From Streptomyces werraensis (GTDB lineage: Bacteria > Actinomycetota > Actinomycetes > Streptomycetales > Streptomycetaceae), in assembly GCA_014656175.1 (NCBI GenBank), contig BNBX01000001.1, positions 124,001-188,000 on the forward strand: 64,000 bases of DNA, written 5' to 3'. The translations under genes were made by a program, and so were the position numbers. Below are positions 8,980 to 19,403 of the stretch, one piece after another. The first letter of the stretch is position 1; every line of letters starts with the position of its first letter. Below the pieces are notes generated by a model. The model was not told the origin of the DNA and searched no databases. It saw only the letters and a program-made list of their open reading frames with translations.

Positions 8980-9190
8980 CCTCTTTCCGGGAGGTTTGGC
9001 TTCGGGCTTCCTTCGAGTCTGCCCGACCCCGCCGGTCTTAACGGCCCGAACTCGATCTTCGGCGTGGCGTTTCCACACTTCCTCCCCCGACCGCCCCACT
9101 ACACACGGTAATTGTCCGACATGCGTGGGTTATCGGCTTATGTGAATCTGAATTCGGCCCTGGCCCCTAGTCCCCACAGGAGGCAACACC

Positions 9191-9358
9191 ATGGCCAAGA
9201 ACAAGAACCGTGACCGTAAGCAGCCCCAGGCCGAGCGCGCCTCGCGCGCCGCGCAGACGTCCACCATGGAGACCCCGGACGAGCAGCGCACCACGCAGGT
9301 GGTGCCCGGCGAGGTCGGCCGCGGCAAGGGCCGGCAGAAGCGTTTCGGCCACAACTGA
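9191..9358 (+). CDS. Small basic protein of 55 residues
   Basis: The ORF starts at ATG 9191 behind a textbook AGGAGG (9178-9183), and ends in a stop at 9356-9358 shortly before a strong hairpin. The product begins MAKNKNRDRKQPQAERASRA and ends GRGKGRQKRFGHN: highly charged, probably disordered, with no hydrophobic segment. The combination of a perfect ribosome-binding site, good spacing and a following terminator argues for a real gene. I recall similar small proteins beside dnaE in streptomycetes. Function is unknown. Confidence 0.75.
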   Translation: MAKNKNRDRKQPQAERASRAAQTSTMETPDEQRTTQVVPGEVGRGKGRQKRFGHN

Positions 9359-9398
9359 CACCGGTGTGAAGGGCCGTTGCGGCCCGGCCGCACAGGAA

Positions 9399-9429
9399 GA
9401 GGGGCGCACCCGTCACGGGTGCGCCCCTC
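9399..9429. terminator. Hairpin terminator between small ORF and dnaE
   Basis: GAGGGGCGCACCCG (9399-9412) pairs perfectly with CGGGTGCGCCCCTC (9416-9429) around a TCA loop. It sits between two convergent genes, 40 bases after one stop and 22 bases after the other, so it is probably bidirectional. Confidence 0.85.
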
Positions 9430-9450
9430 CGGCGCGTCGGGGGCCGGTGT

Positions 9451-12400
9451 CTAACCGGCGAGGCAGGACGGGCCGAGCAGCACCTTCAGGTCGCCGAACA
9501 GGGCCGGGTCGGGCTTGACCCGGTGCCGGTCGAGCCGCAGCACCGTCGTCCTGGTCGGGCCCTGGAGCTTGATGCGGACCTCGCTGTCGCCCTTGTGGTG
9601 CGTGAGGATCTCGCCGAGCCTGCTGACCAGGGGCGGGGTGACACGGGTGGCCGGGATGGTCAGCACCACCGGCGCGTTGGTGCCCGCGTTGGACAGGTCG
9701 GGGACCATCAGCTCCATGGCGACCAGCCGGGGCACGTCCTCCCGCTTGTCGAGCCGGCCCTTGACGAACACCACGGCGTCCTCGACCAGTTGCGTCGAGA
9801 CGAGCTGGTAGGTCGCCGGGAAGAACATGCACTCGATGGAGCCCGCGAGGTCCTCCACGGTGGCGATCGCCCAGGCGTTGCCCTGCTTGGTCATCTTGCG
9901 CTGGAGACCGGAGATGATGCCGCCGATGGTGACCACCGCGCCGTCGCCGAAGTCACCGCCGGTGAGCTGCGAGATGCCCGCGTCGGCCTTGTCGGACAGC
10001 ACGTGCTCCAGGCCGAACAGCGGGTGGTCGGAGACGTACAGGCCGAGCATCTCGCGCTCCTGCGCGAGCAGGTAGGTCTTGTCCCACTCCTCGTCGGTGA
10101 ACTGCACGTCCAGGCCGAAGCCGGGCTCGTCGCTCTGCTCCTCGCCCATGCCGCCGAAGAGGTCGAACTGTCCCTCGGCCTCCTTGCGCTTCACCGCCAC
10201 CACGTTGTCGATCATCGGCTCGTACTGCGCGGTGAGGCCCTTGCGGGTGTGGCCCAGGGAGTCGAAGGCGCCGGCCTTGATCAGCGACTCGGTGGTGCGC
10301 TTGTTGCAGACGACCGCGTCGACCTTGTCGAGGTAGTCCGGGAAGGACGTGTACTTCCCCTTGGCCTTGCGGCACTTGATGATCGACTCCACCACGTTGG
10401 TGCCGACGTTGCGCACCGCGGAGAGGCCGAAGAGGATCACGTCGTCGCCCTGCGCGGCGAAGTTCGACTCGGACTCGTTGACGTTCGGCGGGAGCACGCG
10501 GATGCCCATGCGGCGGCACTCGTTGAGGTAGACCGCGGACTTGTCCTTGTCGTCCTTCACCGAGGTGAGCAGCGCCGCCATGTACTCGGCGGGATGGTTG
10601 GCCTTGAGGTAGGCGGTCCAGTAGGAGACCAGTCCGTACGCGGCGGAGTGCGCCTTGTTGAAGGCGTAGCCGGCGAACGGCACCAGCACGTCCCACAGCG
10701 CCTGGATCGCCTCGTCGCTGTAGCCGTTCTTGCGGGCGCCGGCCTGGAAGATGACGAAGTTCTTCTCCAGTTCCTCCGGCTTCTTCTTGCCCATCACGCG
10801 GCGGAGGATGTCGGCCTCGCCGAGCGAGTAGCCGGCGATGATCTGGGCGGCCTTCTGCACCTGCTCCTGATAGACGATCAGGCCGTAGGTGACGTCCAGG
10901 ACCTCCCTGAGCGGCTCCTCCAGCTCGGGGTGGATCGGGGTGATCTCCTGCTGGCCGTTCTTGCGCAGGGCGTAGTTGGTGTGCGAGTTCATGCCCATCG
11001 GGCCCGGCCGGTACAGGGCCGAGACGGCGGAGATGTCCTCGAAGTTGTCCGGCTTCATGAGCCGGAGCAGGGAGCGCATGGGGCCGCCGTCGAACTGGAA
11101 CACGCCGAGGGTGTCGCCGCGCTGGAGCAGTTCGAAGGTCGTGGGGTCGTCCAGGGGCAGCGACAGCAGGTCGATGTCGATGCCCTTGTTGGCCTTCACC
11201 ATCTTGACGGCGTCGTCCATGATGGTGAGGTTGCGCAGGCCCAGGAAGTCCATCTTCAGCAGGCCGAGCGACTCGCAGCTCGGGTAGTCCCACTGCGTGA
11301 TGGTCACGCCGTCGGTGTGCCGGACCCAGACCGGGACGTGGTCGGTGATGGTCTCGCTGGACATGATCACGCCGGCCGCGTGCACGCCCATCTGCCGCAC
11401 CAGGCCCTCGACGCCCTTGGCGGTGTCGATGACCTTCTTCACGTCCGGCTCGTTCTCGTACATCGACCGGACCTCGCCGGCCTCGGAGTAGCGGGGGTGG
11501 TTCGGGTCGGTGATGCCGGACAGCGGAATGCCCTTGCCGAGGACGTCGGCGGGCATGGCCTTGGTGATGCGGTCGCCCATCGCGTACGGGTAGCCCAGCA
11601 CGCGCGCGGAGTCCTTGATGGCGTTCTTCGCCTTGATGGTGCCGTAGGTGCCGATCATGGCGACCTTGTCGGCGCCGTACTTCTCGGTCACGTAGCGGAT
11701 CACCTCGACGCGCCGGCGCTCGTCGAAGTCGATGTCGACGTCGGGCATCGAGATGCGCTCGGGGTTGAGGAACCGCTCGAAGATCAGGCCGTGCGGGATG
11801 GGGTCGAGGTCGGTGATGCCGAGGGCGTAGGCGACGATCGAGCCGGCCGCGGAGCCTCGGCCGGGGCCGACCGCGATGCCCTGCTTCTTGGCCCACATGA
11901 TGAAGTCGGCGACCACGAGGAAGTAGCCCGGGAAGCCCATCGAGATGATCGTGTCCATCTCGTACTCGACCTGCTTCATGCGGTCGTCCGGGATGCCGTC
12001 GGGGAAGCGGCGGTTCATGCCGCGCATGACTTCCTCGCGGAACCAGGAGACCTCGGTGTACCCCTCGGGGATGTCGAACTTGGGCATCAGGTCACGCTTG
12101 ACGAACATGCCCGTGGTGTCGACCATCTCGGCGATCAGCCGGGTGTTGGCGCACCCCTGCTGCCAGGCGTCCGAGGAGTCGATGGCGTACATCTCGTCCG
12201 TGGACTTCAGGTAGTAGCCGGTGCCGTCGAACTTGAAGCGGTCCGGGTCGGAGAGGTTCTTGCCGGTCTGGATGCACAGCAGCGCGTCGTGCGCCGCGGC
12301 CTCGTGCGCGTAGGTGTAGTGCGAGTCGTTGGTGACCAGGGGCGGGATGCCGAGCTTCCTGCCGATCTCCAGCAGGCCGTCGCGGACCCGGTGCTCGATG

Positions 12401-12990
12401 TCGATGCCGTGGTCCATCAGCTCCAGGAAGTACCGGTCCTTGCCGAAGATGTCCTGGTAGTCGGCGGCCGCCTTGAGCGCCTCGTCGAAGTGGCCGAGGC
12501 GCAGCCGGGTCTGGACCTCCCCGGAGGGGCAGCCGGTGGAGGCGACGATGCCCTCCGACCACTTGGCGATGGTCTCCTTGTCCATCCGGGGCCACTTCTG
12601 CAGCCAGCCCTCGGCGTAGGCGTCGGAGGAGAGCCGGAAGAGGTTGTGCAGACCGGTGCTGTTCACCGCCCACATCGTCTTGTGGGTGTAACCGCCGGAG
12701 CCGGAGACGTCGTCCCGCTTCTGGTGCGGCTGGCCCCACTGGATCTTGCGCTTGTTGCGCCGGGACTCGGGGGCGACGTACGCCTCGATCCCGATGATCG
12801 GGGTGACGCCGGCCTTCTGCGCGGAGTGGAAGAAGTCGTACGCCCCGTGCAGGTTGCCGTGGTCGGACATGGCGATGTGCGTCATGCCCATCTCGTTGCA
12901 GGCGTTGAACATGTCCTTCAGCCGCGCGGCACCGTCCAGCAGCGAGTACTGGGTGTGGACGTGCAGGTGCGTGAACGGCGGCTTCGACAC
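9451..12990 (-). CDS. dnaE: DNA polymerase III alpha subunit
   Basis: 1179 residues from GTG 12990, with GGAGG seven bases upstream. This is the replicative polymerase subunit. Seen in order: an N-terminal PHP domain starting [16 protein letters not shown], with further histidine/aspartate clusters ([15 protein letters not shown]); the polymerase core with [18 protein letters not shown] and the catalytic [12 protein letters not shown] near residue 415; the helix-hairpin-helix region and the C-terminal OB-fold ([17 protein letters not shown]). The length is normal for actinobacterial DnaE1. It is likely the main replicase rather than the mutagenic DnaE2, judging by the complete PHP domain and conserved location. 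Confidence 0.96.
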   Translation of the reverse strand: MSKPPFTHLHVHTQYSLLDGAARLKDMFNACNEMGMTHIAMSDHGNLHGAYDFFHSAQKAGVTPIIGIEAYVAPESRRNKRKIQWGQPHQKRDDVSGSGGYTHKTMWAVNSTGLHNLFRLSSDAYAEGWLQKWPRMDKETIAKWSEGIVASTGCPSGEVQTRLRLGHFDEALKAAADYQDIFGKDRYFLELMDHGIDIEHRVRDGLLEIGRKLGIPPLVTNDSHYTYAHEAAAHDALLCIQTGKNLSDPDRFKFDGTGYYLKSTDEMYAIDSSDAWQQGCANTRLIAEMVDTTGMFVKRDLMPKFDIPEGYTEVSWFREEVMRGMNRRFPDGIPDDRMKQVEYEMDTIISMGFPGYFLVVADFIMWAKKQGIAVGPGRGSAAGSIVAYALGITDLDPIPHGLIFERFLNPERISMPDVDIDFDERRRVEVIRYVTEKYGADKVAMIGTYGTIKAKNAIKDSARVLGYPYAMGDRITKAMPADVLGKGIPLSGITDPNHPRYSEAGEVRSMYENEPDVKKVIDTAKGVEGLVRQMGVHAAGVIMSSETITDHVPVWVRHTDGVTITQWDYPSCESLGLLKMDFLGLRNLTIMDDAVKMVKANKGIDIDLLSLPLDDPTTFELLQRGDTLGVFQFDGGPMRSLLRLMKPDNFEDISAVSALYRPGPMGMNSHTNYALRKNGQQEITPIHPELEEPLREVLDVTYGLIVYQEQVQKAAQIIAGYSLGEADILRRVMGKKKPEELEKNFVIFQAGARKNGYSDEAIQALWDVLVPFAGYAFNKAHSAAYGLVSYWTAYLKANHPAEYMAALLTSVKDDKDKSAVYLNECRRMGIRVLPPNVNESESNFAAQGDDVILFGLSAVRNVGTNVVESIIKCRKAKGKYTSFPDYLDKVDAVVCNKRTTESLIKAGAFDSLGHTRKGLTAQYEPMIDNVVAVKRKEAEGQFDLFGGMGEEQSDEPGFGLDVQFTDEEWDKTYLLAQEREMLGLYVSDHPLFGLEHVLSDKADAGISQLTGGDFGDGAVVTIGGIISGLQRKMTKQGNAWAIATVEDLAGSIECMFFPATYQLVSTQLVEDAVVFVKGRLDKREDVPRLVAMELMVPDLSNAGTNAPVVLTIPATRVTPPLVSRLGEILTHHKGDSEVRIKLQGPTRTTVLRLDRHRVKPDPALFGDLKVLLGPSCLAG

Positions 12991-13193
12991 GGTGCGGCCT
13001 CCAGGGAGATCTCATCGGCAGCGGGTGGACGGGTCCCGGGGGACAGCTCGGAAGTCTATGCCCCGGCACCGACACCCGGAGCCCTTCCCCGCGTACCTTC
13101 GGGCGGGGCGCCGGGCACTCCCGCGCACCTCCGCACGTTAGGCAGGCGACGGCACGGCCGTTCCCGAGATCCCGCACCAGGAGGCACCCAGCG

Positions 13194-14540
13194 ATGTCGG
13201 TCCCGCAGCTCAGCGACGAGCACCGCGGCGAGGAGATCCTCGCCGTCCTCGACACCGCCTTCGGCGAGCTCCTGGCCGCCGACCCGGCCGCGTTCCGGGT
13301 GAAGTTCCGGAAGATGGCGGCGTCGGCGTTCGCGTTCTACCGCGGCACCGCGAGCCTCTTCTACCACGACCTGTCCGCCGAGCACGCCGGGCCCGGCGGC
13401 GCCGCGCACAGCGGGCCGTACCTGGACGAGCGCACCTCGCGCGTGTGGATCCACGGCGATCTGCACGCGGAGAACTTCGGCACGTACATGGACGCGGGCG
13501 GCCGCCTGGTGTTCAACGTCAACGACTTCGACGAGGCGTACGTCGGCCCCTTCCTGTGGGACCTGAAGCGCTTCGCGGCGTCGATGGCCCTGATCGGCTA
13601 CGCCAAGGCGCTCAGCGACGAGCAGATCACCGGCATGGTGTCGGTGTACGCGGCTGCCTACCGGGAGCGGATCCGCGCCCTGGCGACGGGCGCGAAGAGG
13701 GACGAGGTGCCGCCGTTCACCCTGGACACCGCGCAGGGCCCGCTGCTGGACGTGCTGCGGGACGCCCGGTCGCTGACGCGCTTCGGGCTGCTGGACTCGA
13801 TGACCGAGATCCGCGACTTCGAGCGCCGCTTCGCGCCCGGCGGCGGCGCGATCGAGCTGGACGCGGCCACCCGGTACAAGGTGCTCGCGGCCTTCGACGG
13901 CTATCTGGAGACGCTGCCGGACTCCTCGCTGGCCCGCCCGGACTCCTACCGTGTGAAGGACGTCGTGGGCCGCCGGGGCATCGGCATCGGCTCGGCCGGG
14001 CTGCCGTCGTACAACATCCTGCTGGAGGGGCACAGCGACGCCCTGGAGAACGACGTCGTGATCTACGTCAAGCAGGCGCAGACCCCCGCCGTCTCCCGGC
14101 ACATCACGGACCCGGCGGTGCGCGAGTACTTCCTGCACGAGGGGCACCGCACGGTGATCTCCCAGCGCGCCCTCCAGGCACACGCCGACCCGTGGCTGGG
14201 GTGGACCGAGCTGGACGGCGCCGGGCAGCTGGTCGCCGAGGTCTCGCCGTACGCGGTGGACCTGGACTGGAGCGACCTCGACGACCCGGAGGAGATGGCG
14301 CTGGTGGTCGCCGACCTGGGCCGGGCGACGGCGGCGATGCACGCGGCGGCGGACGACACCTCCGGCGAGTCCCTGGTGCCGTTCTCCACGGAGCGGGCCA
14401 TCGACGCGGCGATCGCGGCCGACGAGGACACGCTGGTGCCGCTGCTGGTGGACTTCGCCCACGACTACGGGGCGCGTGCCCGCCGGGACCACCAGATCTT
14501 CCTCGACCTGTTCCGCAACGGCCGGATTCCGGGGCTGTAA
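13194..14540 (+). CDS. DUF2252 kinase-like protein
   Basis: 448 residues from ATG 13194 behind AGGAGG. The family (DUF2252) has a protein-kinase/aminoglycoside-phosphotransferase-like fold. Visible here are the catalytic loop HGDLHAENF (residues 87-95) and the metal-binding NDFDE (110-114), plus VNARYKVLA-like and GIGSAGLPSYNILLEG segments. The substrate is unknown. The gene is divergent from dnaE; the 203-base gap between their starts must hold both promoters. Confidence 0.85.
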   Translation: MSVPQLSDEHRGEEILAVLDTAFGELLAADPAAFRVKFRKMAASAFAFYRGTASLFYHDLSAEHAGPGGAAHSGPYLDERTSRVWIHGDLHAENFGTYMDAGGRLVFNVNDFDEAYVGPFLWDLKRFAASMALIGYAKALSDEQITGMVSVYAAAYRERIRALATGAKRDEVPPFTLDTAQGPLLDVLRDARSLTRFGLLDSMTEIRDFERRFAPGGGAIELDAATRYKVLAAFDGYLETLPDSSLARPDSYRVKDVVGRRGIGIGSAGLPSYNILLEGHSDALENDVVIYVKQAQTPAVSRHITDPAVREYFLHEGHRTVISQRALQAHADPWLGWTELDGAGQLVAEVSPYAVDLDWSDLDDPEEMALVVADLGRATAAMHAAADDTSGESLVPFSTERAIDAAIAADEDTLVPLLVDFAHDYGARARRDHQIFLDLFRNGRIPGL

Positions 14541-14608
14541 CCTTCCGCACATTCACAGGCCCCCTTTAGGGATCCCTTAACGGAGCACGTGCCACACTCG
14601 TAGCCGCC

Positions 14609-15307
14609 ATGGACATATCCGGACCCCAGCTCAGAGCCGTTCGCGCGGCGCTGTTCACGGCTGTCGTCGTGACGCTCAGCACCGCGTCGCACGTGCTGCT
14701 GTCCGGGGCCCCGCTGCCGCTGAACACGGTGACCGCGGTCGGCGCCGCCGTGTTCGGCCTGGCCTACGCGCTCGCGGGGCGGGAGCGTTCCTTCGGGCGC
14801 ATCGCCGCCCTGCTGATCCCGCTGGAGCTGGCCGCCGACACGGTCTTCACCACCGGCCAGCACGTCTGTTACGGCCGCATGGGCGGCCCGGTGGCCGGTC
14901 CGCTGCGTTCCGTCGGGTTCGACGTGCTGTGCGGCGACGGCACCGGTGTGGGCGCGCCGCTGGCCCGGGTCACCGGGCACGCCGCTCAGGGCGGCGACCG
15001 GATGGCGGCGGTGCTGGCCGAGGCCGGCCCGGCGACCGCGTGGCTGCTTCTGGGCGCGCACATCGGGGTCGGCCTGTTCGCCGCCGCCTGGCTGCGCCGC
15101 GGGGAGCGGGCCCTGGCCCAGCTGCTGGGCGCGGTCGCGGCGACGGCGGTCCGTCCGCTGCTGCTCGCCGTCGCGGTGGTCACCGTGCGCCGGGCGCCGA
15201 GGACGGGCCGGCCGGTGAGCATGCCGCACCGTGCGGCCGTGGCGCGCACCCTGCTCCTCGCGCACTCCCTGGGACGGCGCGGGCCGCCGTGCTCCCTCGC
15301 CGCCTGA
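14609..15307 (+). CDS. Membrane protein of unknown function
   Basis: 232 residues with four to five hydrophobic segments (about 14-32, 38-56, 64-82, 141-162 and 168-190). The loop after the third helix contains two cysteines, in HVCYGRMGG and VLCGDG, which could face the outside. It lies 94 bases upstream of the DsbA-like gene on the same strand, so a role linked to thiol chemistry is possible but unproven. The gap before it contains the palindrome AGGGATCCCT near 14566-14575. I do not recognise the family. Confidence 0.7.
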   Translation: MDISGPQLRAVRAALFTAVVVTLSTASHVLLSGAPLPLNTVTAVGAAVFGLAYALAGRERSFGRIAALLIPLELAADTVFTTGQHVCYGRMGGPVAGPLRSVGFDVLCGDGTGVGAPLARVTGHAAQGGDRMAAVLAEAGPATAWLLLGAHIGVGLFAAAWLRRGERALAQLLGAVAATAVRPLLLAVAVVTVRRAPRTGRPVSMPHRAAVARTLLLAHSLGRRGPPCSLAA

Positions 15308-15401
15308 GGCGGATCACGCCCCGGGCGGTCGCCCGAGCACCAGCAGTCCCCCCGTACGAACTCCGCACACGACCGTGTGCGTCCCCTGTGGAGACATCAT
15401 C

Positions 15402-16214
15402 ATGAGCAAGCGGAACAGCCAGGCGGCCAAGATGGCGGCGCGCGAGCGTCTGCGCCAGGAGCGCGAGCGCCAGGCGAAGAAGGCGAAGGTCAGGCGGCAG
15501 CTGATCGTCGCCGCGTCGGTGGTCGGCGTGCTGGCCGCGGCCGGCGGCATCGGCTACGCGGTGGTCCAGGCGAACAAGCCGGACCACTGGGAGGCAGCGA
15601 AGGACGCCAAGCTGGTCAAGCCGGCGAACACCAGCGGCAAGGACGGCACGACCGTCGTCATCGGCAAGGCCGACGCGAAGAAGACCCTCGAGGTGTACGA
15701 GGACCCGCGCTGCCCGATCTGCGCCTCCTTCGAGCAGGCTGTCGGCGAGACGATCGAGAAGGACGTCGCGGACGGCAAGTACAAGGTGCAGTTCATAGGC
15801 GCCTCGTTCCTGGACCGCAACCTCACCGGCGAGGGCTCGAAGAACGCGCTGAGCGCCCTGGGCGCCGCTCTGGACGTCAGCCCCGAGGCGTTCCTCGCGT
15901 ACAAGTCGGCCCTGTACTCCTCGGAGTTCCACCCCGAGGAGACGGACGACAAGTTCAAGGACGACGCCTACCTGATCAAGATCGCCGACACGGTGGACGC
16001 CCTGAAGAACAACAAGGAGTTCCAGGCGGCCGTGAAGGACGGCACCTACGACCGCTGGGCGCTGGAGATGTCGGACAAGTTCGACAGCAGCGACGTCCAG
16101 GGCACGCCGACGGTGAAGATGGACGGCAAGAAGCTGACCGGCTCCGACGGGCAGAACGCGCCCATGACGGCGGCCGAGTTCACCACGGCGGTCGACAAGG
16201 CGCTGAAGGGCTGA
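15402..16214 (+). CDS. Membrane-anchored DsbA-like thioredoxin-fold protein
   Basis: 270 residues. ATG 15402 was chosen over the longer frame because a GGAG lies about 9 bases upstream and the typical [10 protein letters not shown] start follows. There is a basic N-terminus (1-33), one membrane helix (about 34-55) and an extracytoplasmic DsbA/DSBA_2-type domain with the redox motif CPIC (104-107) and a cis-proline loop candidate in GTPTVKM. It probably catalyses or isomerises disulfides in exported proteins. No DsbB-type partner is obvious unless the preceding membrane protein serves. A strong hairpin ends the unit. Confidence 0.88.
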   Translation: MSKRNSQAAKMAARERLRQERERQAKKAKVRRQLIVAASVVGVLAAAGGIGYAVVQANKPDHWEAAKDAKLVKPANTSGKDGTTVVIGKADAKKTLEVYEDPRCPICASFEQAVGETIEKDVADGKYKVQFIGASFLDRNLTGEGSKNALSALGAALDVSPEAFLAYKSALYSSEFHPEETDDKFKDDAYLIKIADTVDALKNNKEFQAAVKDGTYDRWALEMSDKFDSSDVQGTPTVKMDGKKLTGSDGQNAPMTAAEFTTAVDKALKG

Positions 16215-16250
16215 CGCGGCCTGCCGACGCCCCGCTGACGCGTGGTTGAA

Positions 16251-16282
16251 GAGCGGGCGAACTTTCCCGGGTTCGCCCGCTC
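16251..16282. terminator. Hairpin terminator after the DsbA-like gene
   Basis: GAGCGGGCGAAC (16251-16262) pairs perfectly with GTTCGCCCGCTC (16271-16282) across an 8-base loop, 37 bases after the stop. There is no T-run, as is usual in streptomycetes. The right arm also contains GTTCGCC, the core of a PhoP-box repeat unit, but no second unit is in 11-base register. Confidence 0.75.
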
Positions 16283-16312
16283 CGGCGACTACACGCAGCA
16301 TGTACACGTCAG

Positions 16313-16326
16313 TAACCTGTGCGGCT
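16313..16326 (+). promoter_or_regulatory. Candidate -10 for a leaderless phoD transcript
   Basis: TAACCT at 16313-16318 is placed so that transcription would begin at or one or two bases before the GTG at 16327. The GTG has no Shine-Dalgarno sequence. No good -35 is present, which would fit an activator-dependent promoter. phoD genes are typically under PhoP control in Streptomyces (known), but the operator is not convincing here. Confidence 0.4.
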
Positions 16327-18009
16327 GTGACCAGTCGACACGGAAGAACCGAGAGCGCCGTCTCCGCCACCGCGGACACCGCCTCCCTCACCCCGCGCCG
16401 CCGCACCGTCGTCAAGGCGGCCGCCGCCACCGCGGCGCTGGCCGGACCGCTCGCCGCCGCGCTGCCCGCCCGCGCCGCCCGGTCCGCCCCCGCCTTCCTG
16501 CACGGCGTCGCCTCCGGCGACCCGCTGCCGGACGGCGTGCTGCTGTGGACCCGCGTGACACCCACCCCGGACGCCCTCCCGGGCTCAGGCGCCGGACCCG
16601 ACACCGAGGTGCGCTGGACCGTCGCCCGCGACCGGGCGTTCACCGACGTCGTCGCCCAGGGCACGGTCCTCGCCACCGCCGCCTCCGACCACACCGTCAA
16701 GGCGGACGTCCGCGGTCTGCGGCCCGCCACCGACTACTGGTTCCGCTTCTCCGCCGGCGGCGCCGACTCCCCCGCGGCCCGCACCCGCACCGCGCCCGCC
16801 GCCGACGCCTCCGTGGCGGGGCTGCGCCTCGGGGTGGTCTCCTGCGCCAACTGGGAGGCCGGCCACTTCGCCGCATACCGCCATCTCGCGGCCCGCGGCG
16901 ACCTGGACGCCTGGCTGCACCTCGGCGACTACATCTACGAGTACGGCTCCGGCGACTACGGCACCCGCGGCACGGTCGTCCGCCCGCACTCCCCCGCCCA
17001 CGAGATCGTCACCCTCGCCGACTACCGCACCCGGCACGCCCGCTACAAGACCGACCCGGACCTCCAGGCGCTGCACGCCACCGCCCCGGTCATCGCCATG
17101 TGGGACGACCACGAGTTCGCCAACGACACCTGGTCCGGGGGCGCGGAGAACCACACCGAGGGCGCGGAGGGCTCCTGGGCCGCCCGGCAGGCCGCCGCCA
17201 AGCAGGCGTACTTCGAGTGGATGCCGGTCCGCCCGGCGGTCGAGGGCACCACCTACCGACGGCTGCGCTTCGGCAAGCTGGCCGACCTGTCGCTGCTGGA
17301 CCTGCGCTCCTTCCGCTCGCAGCAGGTCTCGCTCGGCGACGGCGACGTCGACGACCCCGGCCGCACCCTCACCGGCCGCGCCCAGCTCGACTGGCTGAAG
17401 GCGGGCCTGTCGGCGTCCGACACCACCTGGCGGCTGGTGGGCACCTCGGTGATGATCTCGCCGTTCGCGCTGGGCTCGCTGCCCGCGACCCTGCTGAAGC
17501 CGCTCGCGAAGCTGCTCGGCCTGCCGCAGGAGGGCCTCGCCCTCAACACCGACCAGTGGGACGGCTACACCGCCGACCGCCGCGAGCTGCTGGCCCATCT
17601 CCGGGGCAACGCCATCCGCAACACGGTGTTCCTCACCGGCGACATCCACATGGCGTGGGCGAACGACGTACCCGTGAACGCCGGGACCTACCCGCTGTCC
17701 GCGTCCGCCGCCACGGAGTTCGTGGTCACGTCGGTCACCTCCGACAACCTCGACGACATCCTCAAGGTCGGCGAGGGCACCGTCGACGCGGTCGCCTCCC
17801 CGCTGATCCGGGCCGCCAACCGGCACGTGCACTGGGTGGACACCGACCGGCACGGCTTCGGGGTGCTGGACCTCACGGCGGAGCGGGCGCAGATGGACTA
17901 CTACGTGCTGTCCGACCGCACCGAGGCGGGCGCCACGGCGGCCTGGGCCCGCTCCTACCGCACGCGCAGCGGCACGCAGAGGATCGAGCGGGCCGCCGCC
18001 CCCGTCTGA
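16327..18009 (+). CDS. phoD: Tat-exported PhoD-type alkaline phosphatase
   Basis: 560 residues from GTG 16327. A Tat signal is clear: [12 protein letters not shown], with the arginines near residues 24-26, a hydrophobic stretch, then LPARA as a cleavage site. A PhoD N-terminal domain follows ([21 protein letters not shown]), then the metallophosphatase core with [21 protein letters not shown] and [12 protein letters not shown] supplying the metal ligands. It is a secreted Ca/Fe-type phosphodiesterase/phosphomonoesterase for phosphate scavenging. An in-frame ATG lies further up at 16300, but the mature protein is unaffected. Confidence 0.92.
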   Translation: MTSRHGRTESAVSATADTASLTPRRRTVVKAAAATAALAGPLAAALPARAARSAPAFLHGVASGDPLPDGVLLWTRVTPTPDALPGSGAGPDTEVRWTVARDRAFTDVVAQGTVLATAASDHTVKADVRGLRPATDYWFRFSAGGADSPAARTRTAPAADASVAGLRLGVVSCANWEAGHFAAYRHLAARGDLDAWLHLGDYIYEYGSGDYGTRGTVVRPHSPAHEIVTLADYRTRHARYKTDPDLQALHATAPVIAMWDDHEFANDTWSGGAENHTEGAEGSWAARQAAAKQAYFEWMPVRPAVEGTTYRRLRFGKLADLSLLDLRSFRSQQVSLGDGDVDDPGRTLTGRAQLDWLKAGLSASDTTWRLVGTSVMISPFALGSLPATLLKPLAKLLGLPQEGLALNTDQWDGYTADRRELLAHLRGNAIRNTVFLTGDIHMAWANDVPVNAGTYPLSASAATEFVVTSVTSDNLDDILKVGEGTVDAVASPLIRAANRHVHWVDTDRHGFGVLDLTAERAQMDYYVLSDRTEAGATAAWARSYRTRSGTQRIERAAAPV

Positions 18010-18061
18010 TCACCCGCGGCACAAGGGACGCGGAGTCGGCGGACCAGACGGATCAGACGGA

Positions 18062-18190
18062 TCAGTCTGCGGTCTCCTCCAGCGAGTCGAGGAAGCCGAG
18101 CGCCACCCGCCAGGTGGCCTCGGCGGCCTCCTCGTCGAAGTCGGGCAGGTCGGGATCGGTGTAGAGGTGTCCGGCGCCCGCGTACCGGTG
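18062..18190 (-). pseudogene. 3' remnant of a dienelactone-hydrolase-like gene
   Basis: Read on the minus strand from 18190, 42 codons give HRYAGAGHLYTDPDLPDFD followed by a Trp/Leu-rich helix and a stop at 18062-18064. This matches the C-terminus of dienelactone hydrolase family proteins, including the catalytic-histidine loop GAGH. No upstream part exists: the sequence changes abruptly to antiporter coding sequence in another frame. The remnant has lost its start and nearly all of its enzyme domain. Confidence 0.7.
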
Positions 18191-18857
18191 GCACCAGCAG
18201 GGTCAGCGCGACCTGGAGGGTGGGGTCGCCGAGCAGGTCCATCGCCTTGTTGGTGGCCCAGCCGAGCACCAGTCCCACGGCGACCGCCACCACCGCCGAC
18301 AGCACCAGGTCGAGCCCGGCCGCCCAGGGCGAGAAGGTGCCGCTCACGGCGGCGGCCACGGCCACGTGGTACAGCACGATCGCCGTGACGTCGTTGAAGA
18401 GGCCCTCGCCCTCCAGGATCGACACCAGCCGGCGGGGCAGCCCCAGCTTGCCGGCCACGGCGGTCGCCGCGACCGGGTCGGGCGGGGCGACCAGCGCGCC
18501 GAGGGCGACGGCGGCGGCCAGCGGCAGACCCGGCACGATCGCGTGGGCGACGGCGGCGACGCAGAAGGTGGTGACGAAGACCAGCGCCACGGCCAGCAGC
18601 AGGATCGGCCGGACGTTGGCCGCGAACTGGCGCCAGGAGGTGCGGCGCACGGCCGCGTAGAGCAGGGGCGGCAGCAGCAGCGGCAGGATCAGCTGGGGCG
18701 GGACGTCGACGTTCGGGACGAAGTTCAGCAGCGCCAGCACGATCCCGAAGACCGTCATCAGCACCGGCGCCGGCAGTCTCAGCCGCTCCCCCACGGGGAC
18801 ACTGACCACCGCCCCGAGCAACAGGGCGAACAGCAGGGCCAACTGATCCACGGTCAC
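18191..18857 (-). pseudogene. 5' remnant of a Na+/H+ antiporter (CPA1 family)
   Basis: From GTG 18857, about 222 residues match the N-terminal half of a CPA1 sodium/proton antiporter: repeated hydrophobic helices, GALVAPPDPVAATAVAGKLG and LEGEGLFNDVTAIVLY, the ion-binding core with its Asp residues. Near 18190 homology stops after TLQVALTLLVP. The frame continues into Arg-rich nonsense that ends only at 17955, overlapping phoD. Full-length relatives have over 500 residues, so the C-terminal helices are gone. The likely cause is a deletion joining two neighbouring minus-strand genes. An assembly error is the alternative. Confidence 0.75.
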
Positions 18858-18935
18858 CGCTCCCGGAGGTCGGACGGGTCGGGCGGTCTCCAGCCTGCCA
18901 CGCGCCGCGTGACCGGCGCGGGCACGCGGACCCGG

Positions 18936-19403
18936 CTAGAGGGCGCGCCGCATGGCCCGGTGCGGCATGCCCGCGTCCGGGAACTCCGGCCCGTAGGCCT
19001 CGTAGCCGAGCCGCTCGTAGAAGCCGAGGGCGTGGGTCTGCGCGTGCAGGTCGACGCCGGTGAGCCCGCGCTCCCGGGCCGCCTCCTCGACGGCCCGCAC
19101 GAGGGCCGCGCCGACGCCGAGGCCGCGCGCCCGCTTCAGCACCGCGAGCCGGCCGAGGGAGCCGACCGCCGGGTCGCCGCCGTTCTTCGCCGCGGCGGCG
19201 GCGCCGTGCAGCAGCCGGGCCGTGCCGAGCGGGGTGCCGTCGCCGGCGACCGCGAGCAGGTGCACGGCGTCCGCGTCGTGGGCGTCGTACTCGATGTCCT
19301 CGGGGACGCCCTGCTCGGCGACGAAGACCTCCTTGCGGACCGCGAAGCAGGCCTCGCGGTCGGCGGGGTCGCCGGCGACCCGGACCGTGACCGCCGGGCT
19401 CAT
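18936..19403 (-). CDS. GNAT family N-acetyltransferase
   Basis: 155 residues from ATG 19403, which overlaps the stop of the pseudouridine synthase gene by 4 bases (ATGA) with GAGGAG upstream. The GNAT fold is clear: [21 protein letters not shown] at the start, [20 protein letters not shown] as the acetyl-CoA-binding strand and loop, and [14 protein letters not shown] at the end. The substrate is unknown. Translational coupling to an rRNA/tRNA modification gene may be only organisational. Confidence 0.9.
   Translation of the reverse strand: MSPAVTVRVAGDPADREACFAVRKEVFVAEQGVPEDIEYDAHDADAVHLLAVAGDGTPLGTARLLHGAAAAAKNGGDPAVGSLGRLAVLKRARGLGVGAALVRAVEEAARERGLTGVDLHAQTHALGFYERLGYEAYGPEFPDAGMPHRAMRRAL

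Noticed and set aside
9523..13302. 1259-residue open frame opposite dnaE
   Set aside because: It is His/Gly/Leu/Val-rich shadow translation of a high-GC gene whose real product (DnaE) is unmistakable on the other strand.
16251..16282. PhoP box ahead of phoD
   Set aside because: Only one GTTCGCC unit is present, it lies in a hairpin arm, and no second unit is spaced 11 bases away.
18010..18857. 300-residue antiporter as an intact gene
   Set aside because: Homology stops near residue 222; the rest is Arg/Gly-rich out-of-frame sequence that runs into phoD, so it is treated as a pseudogene.
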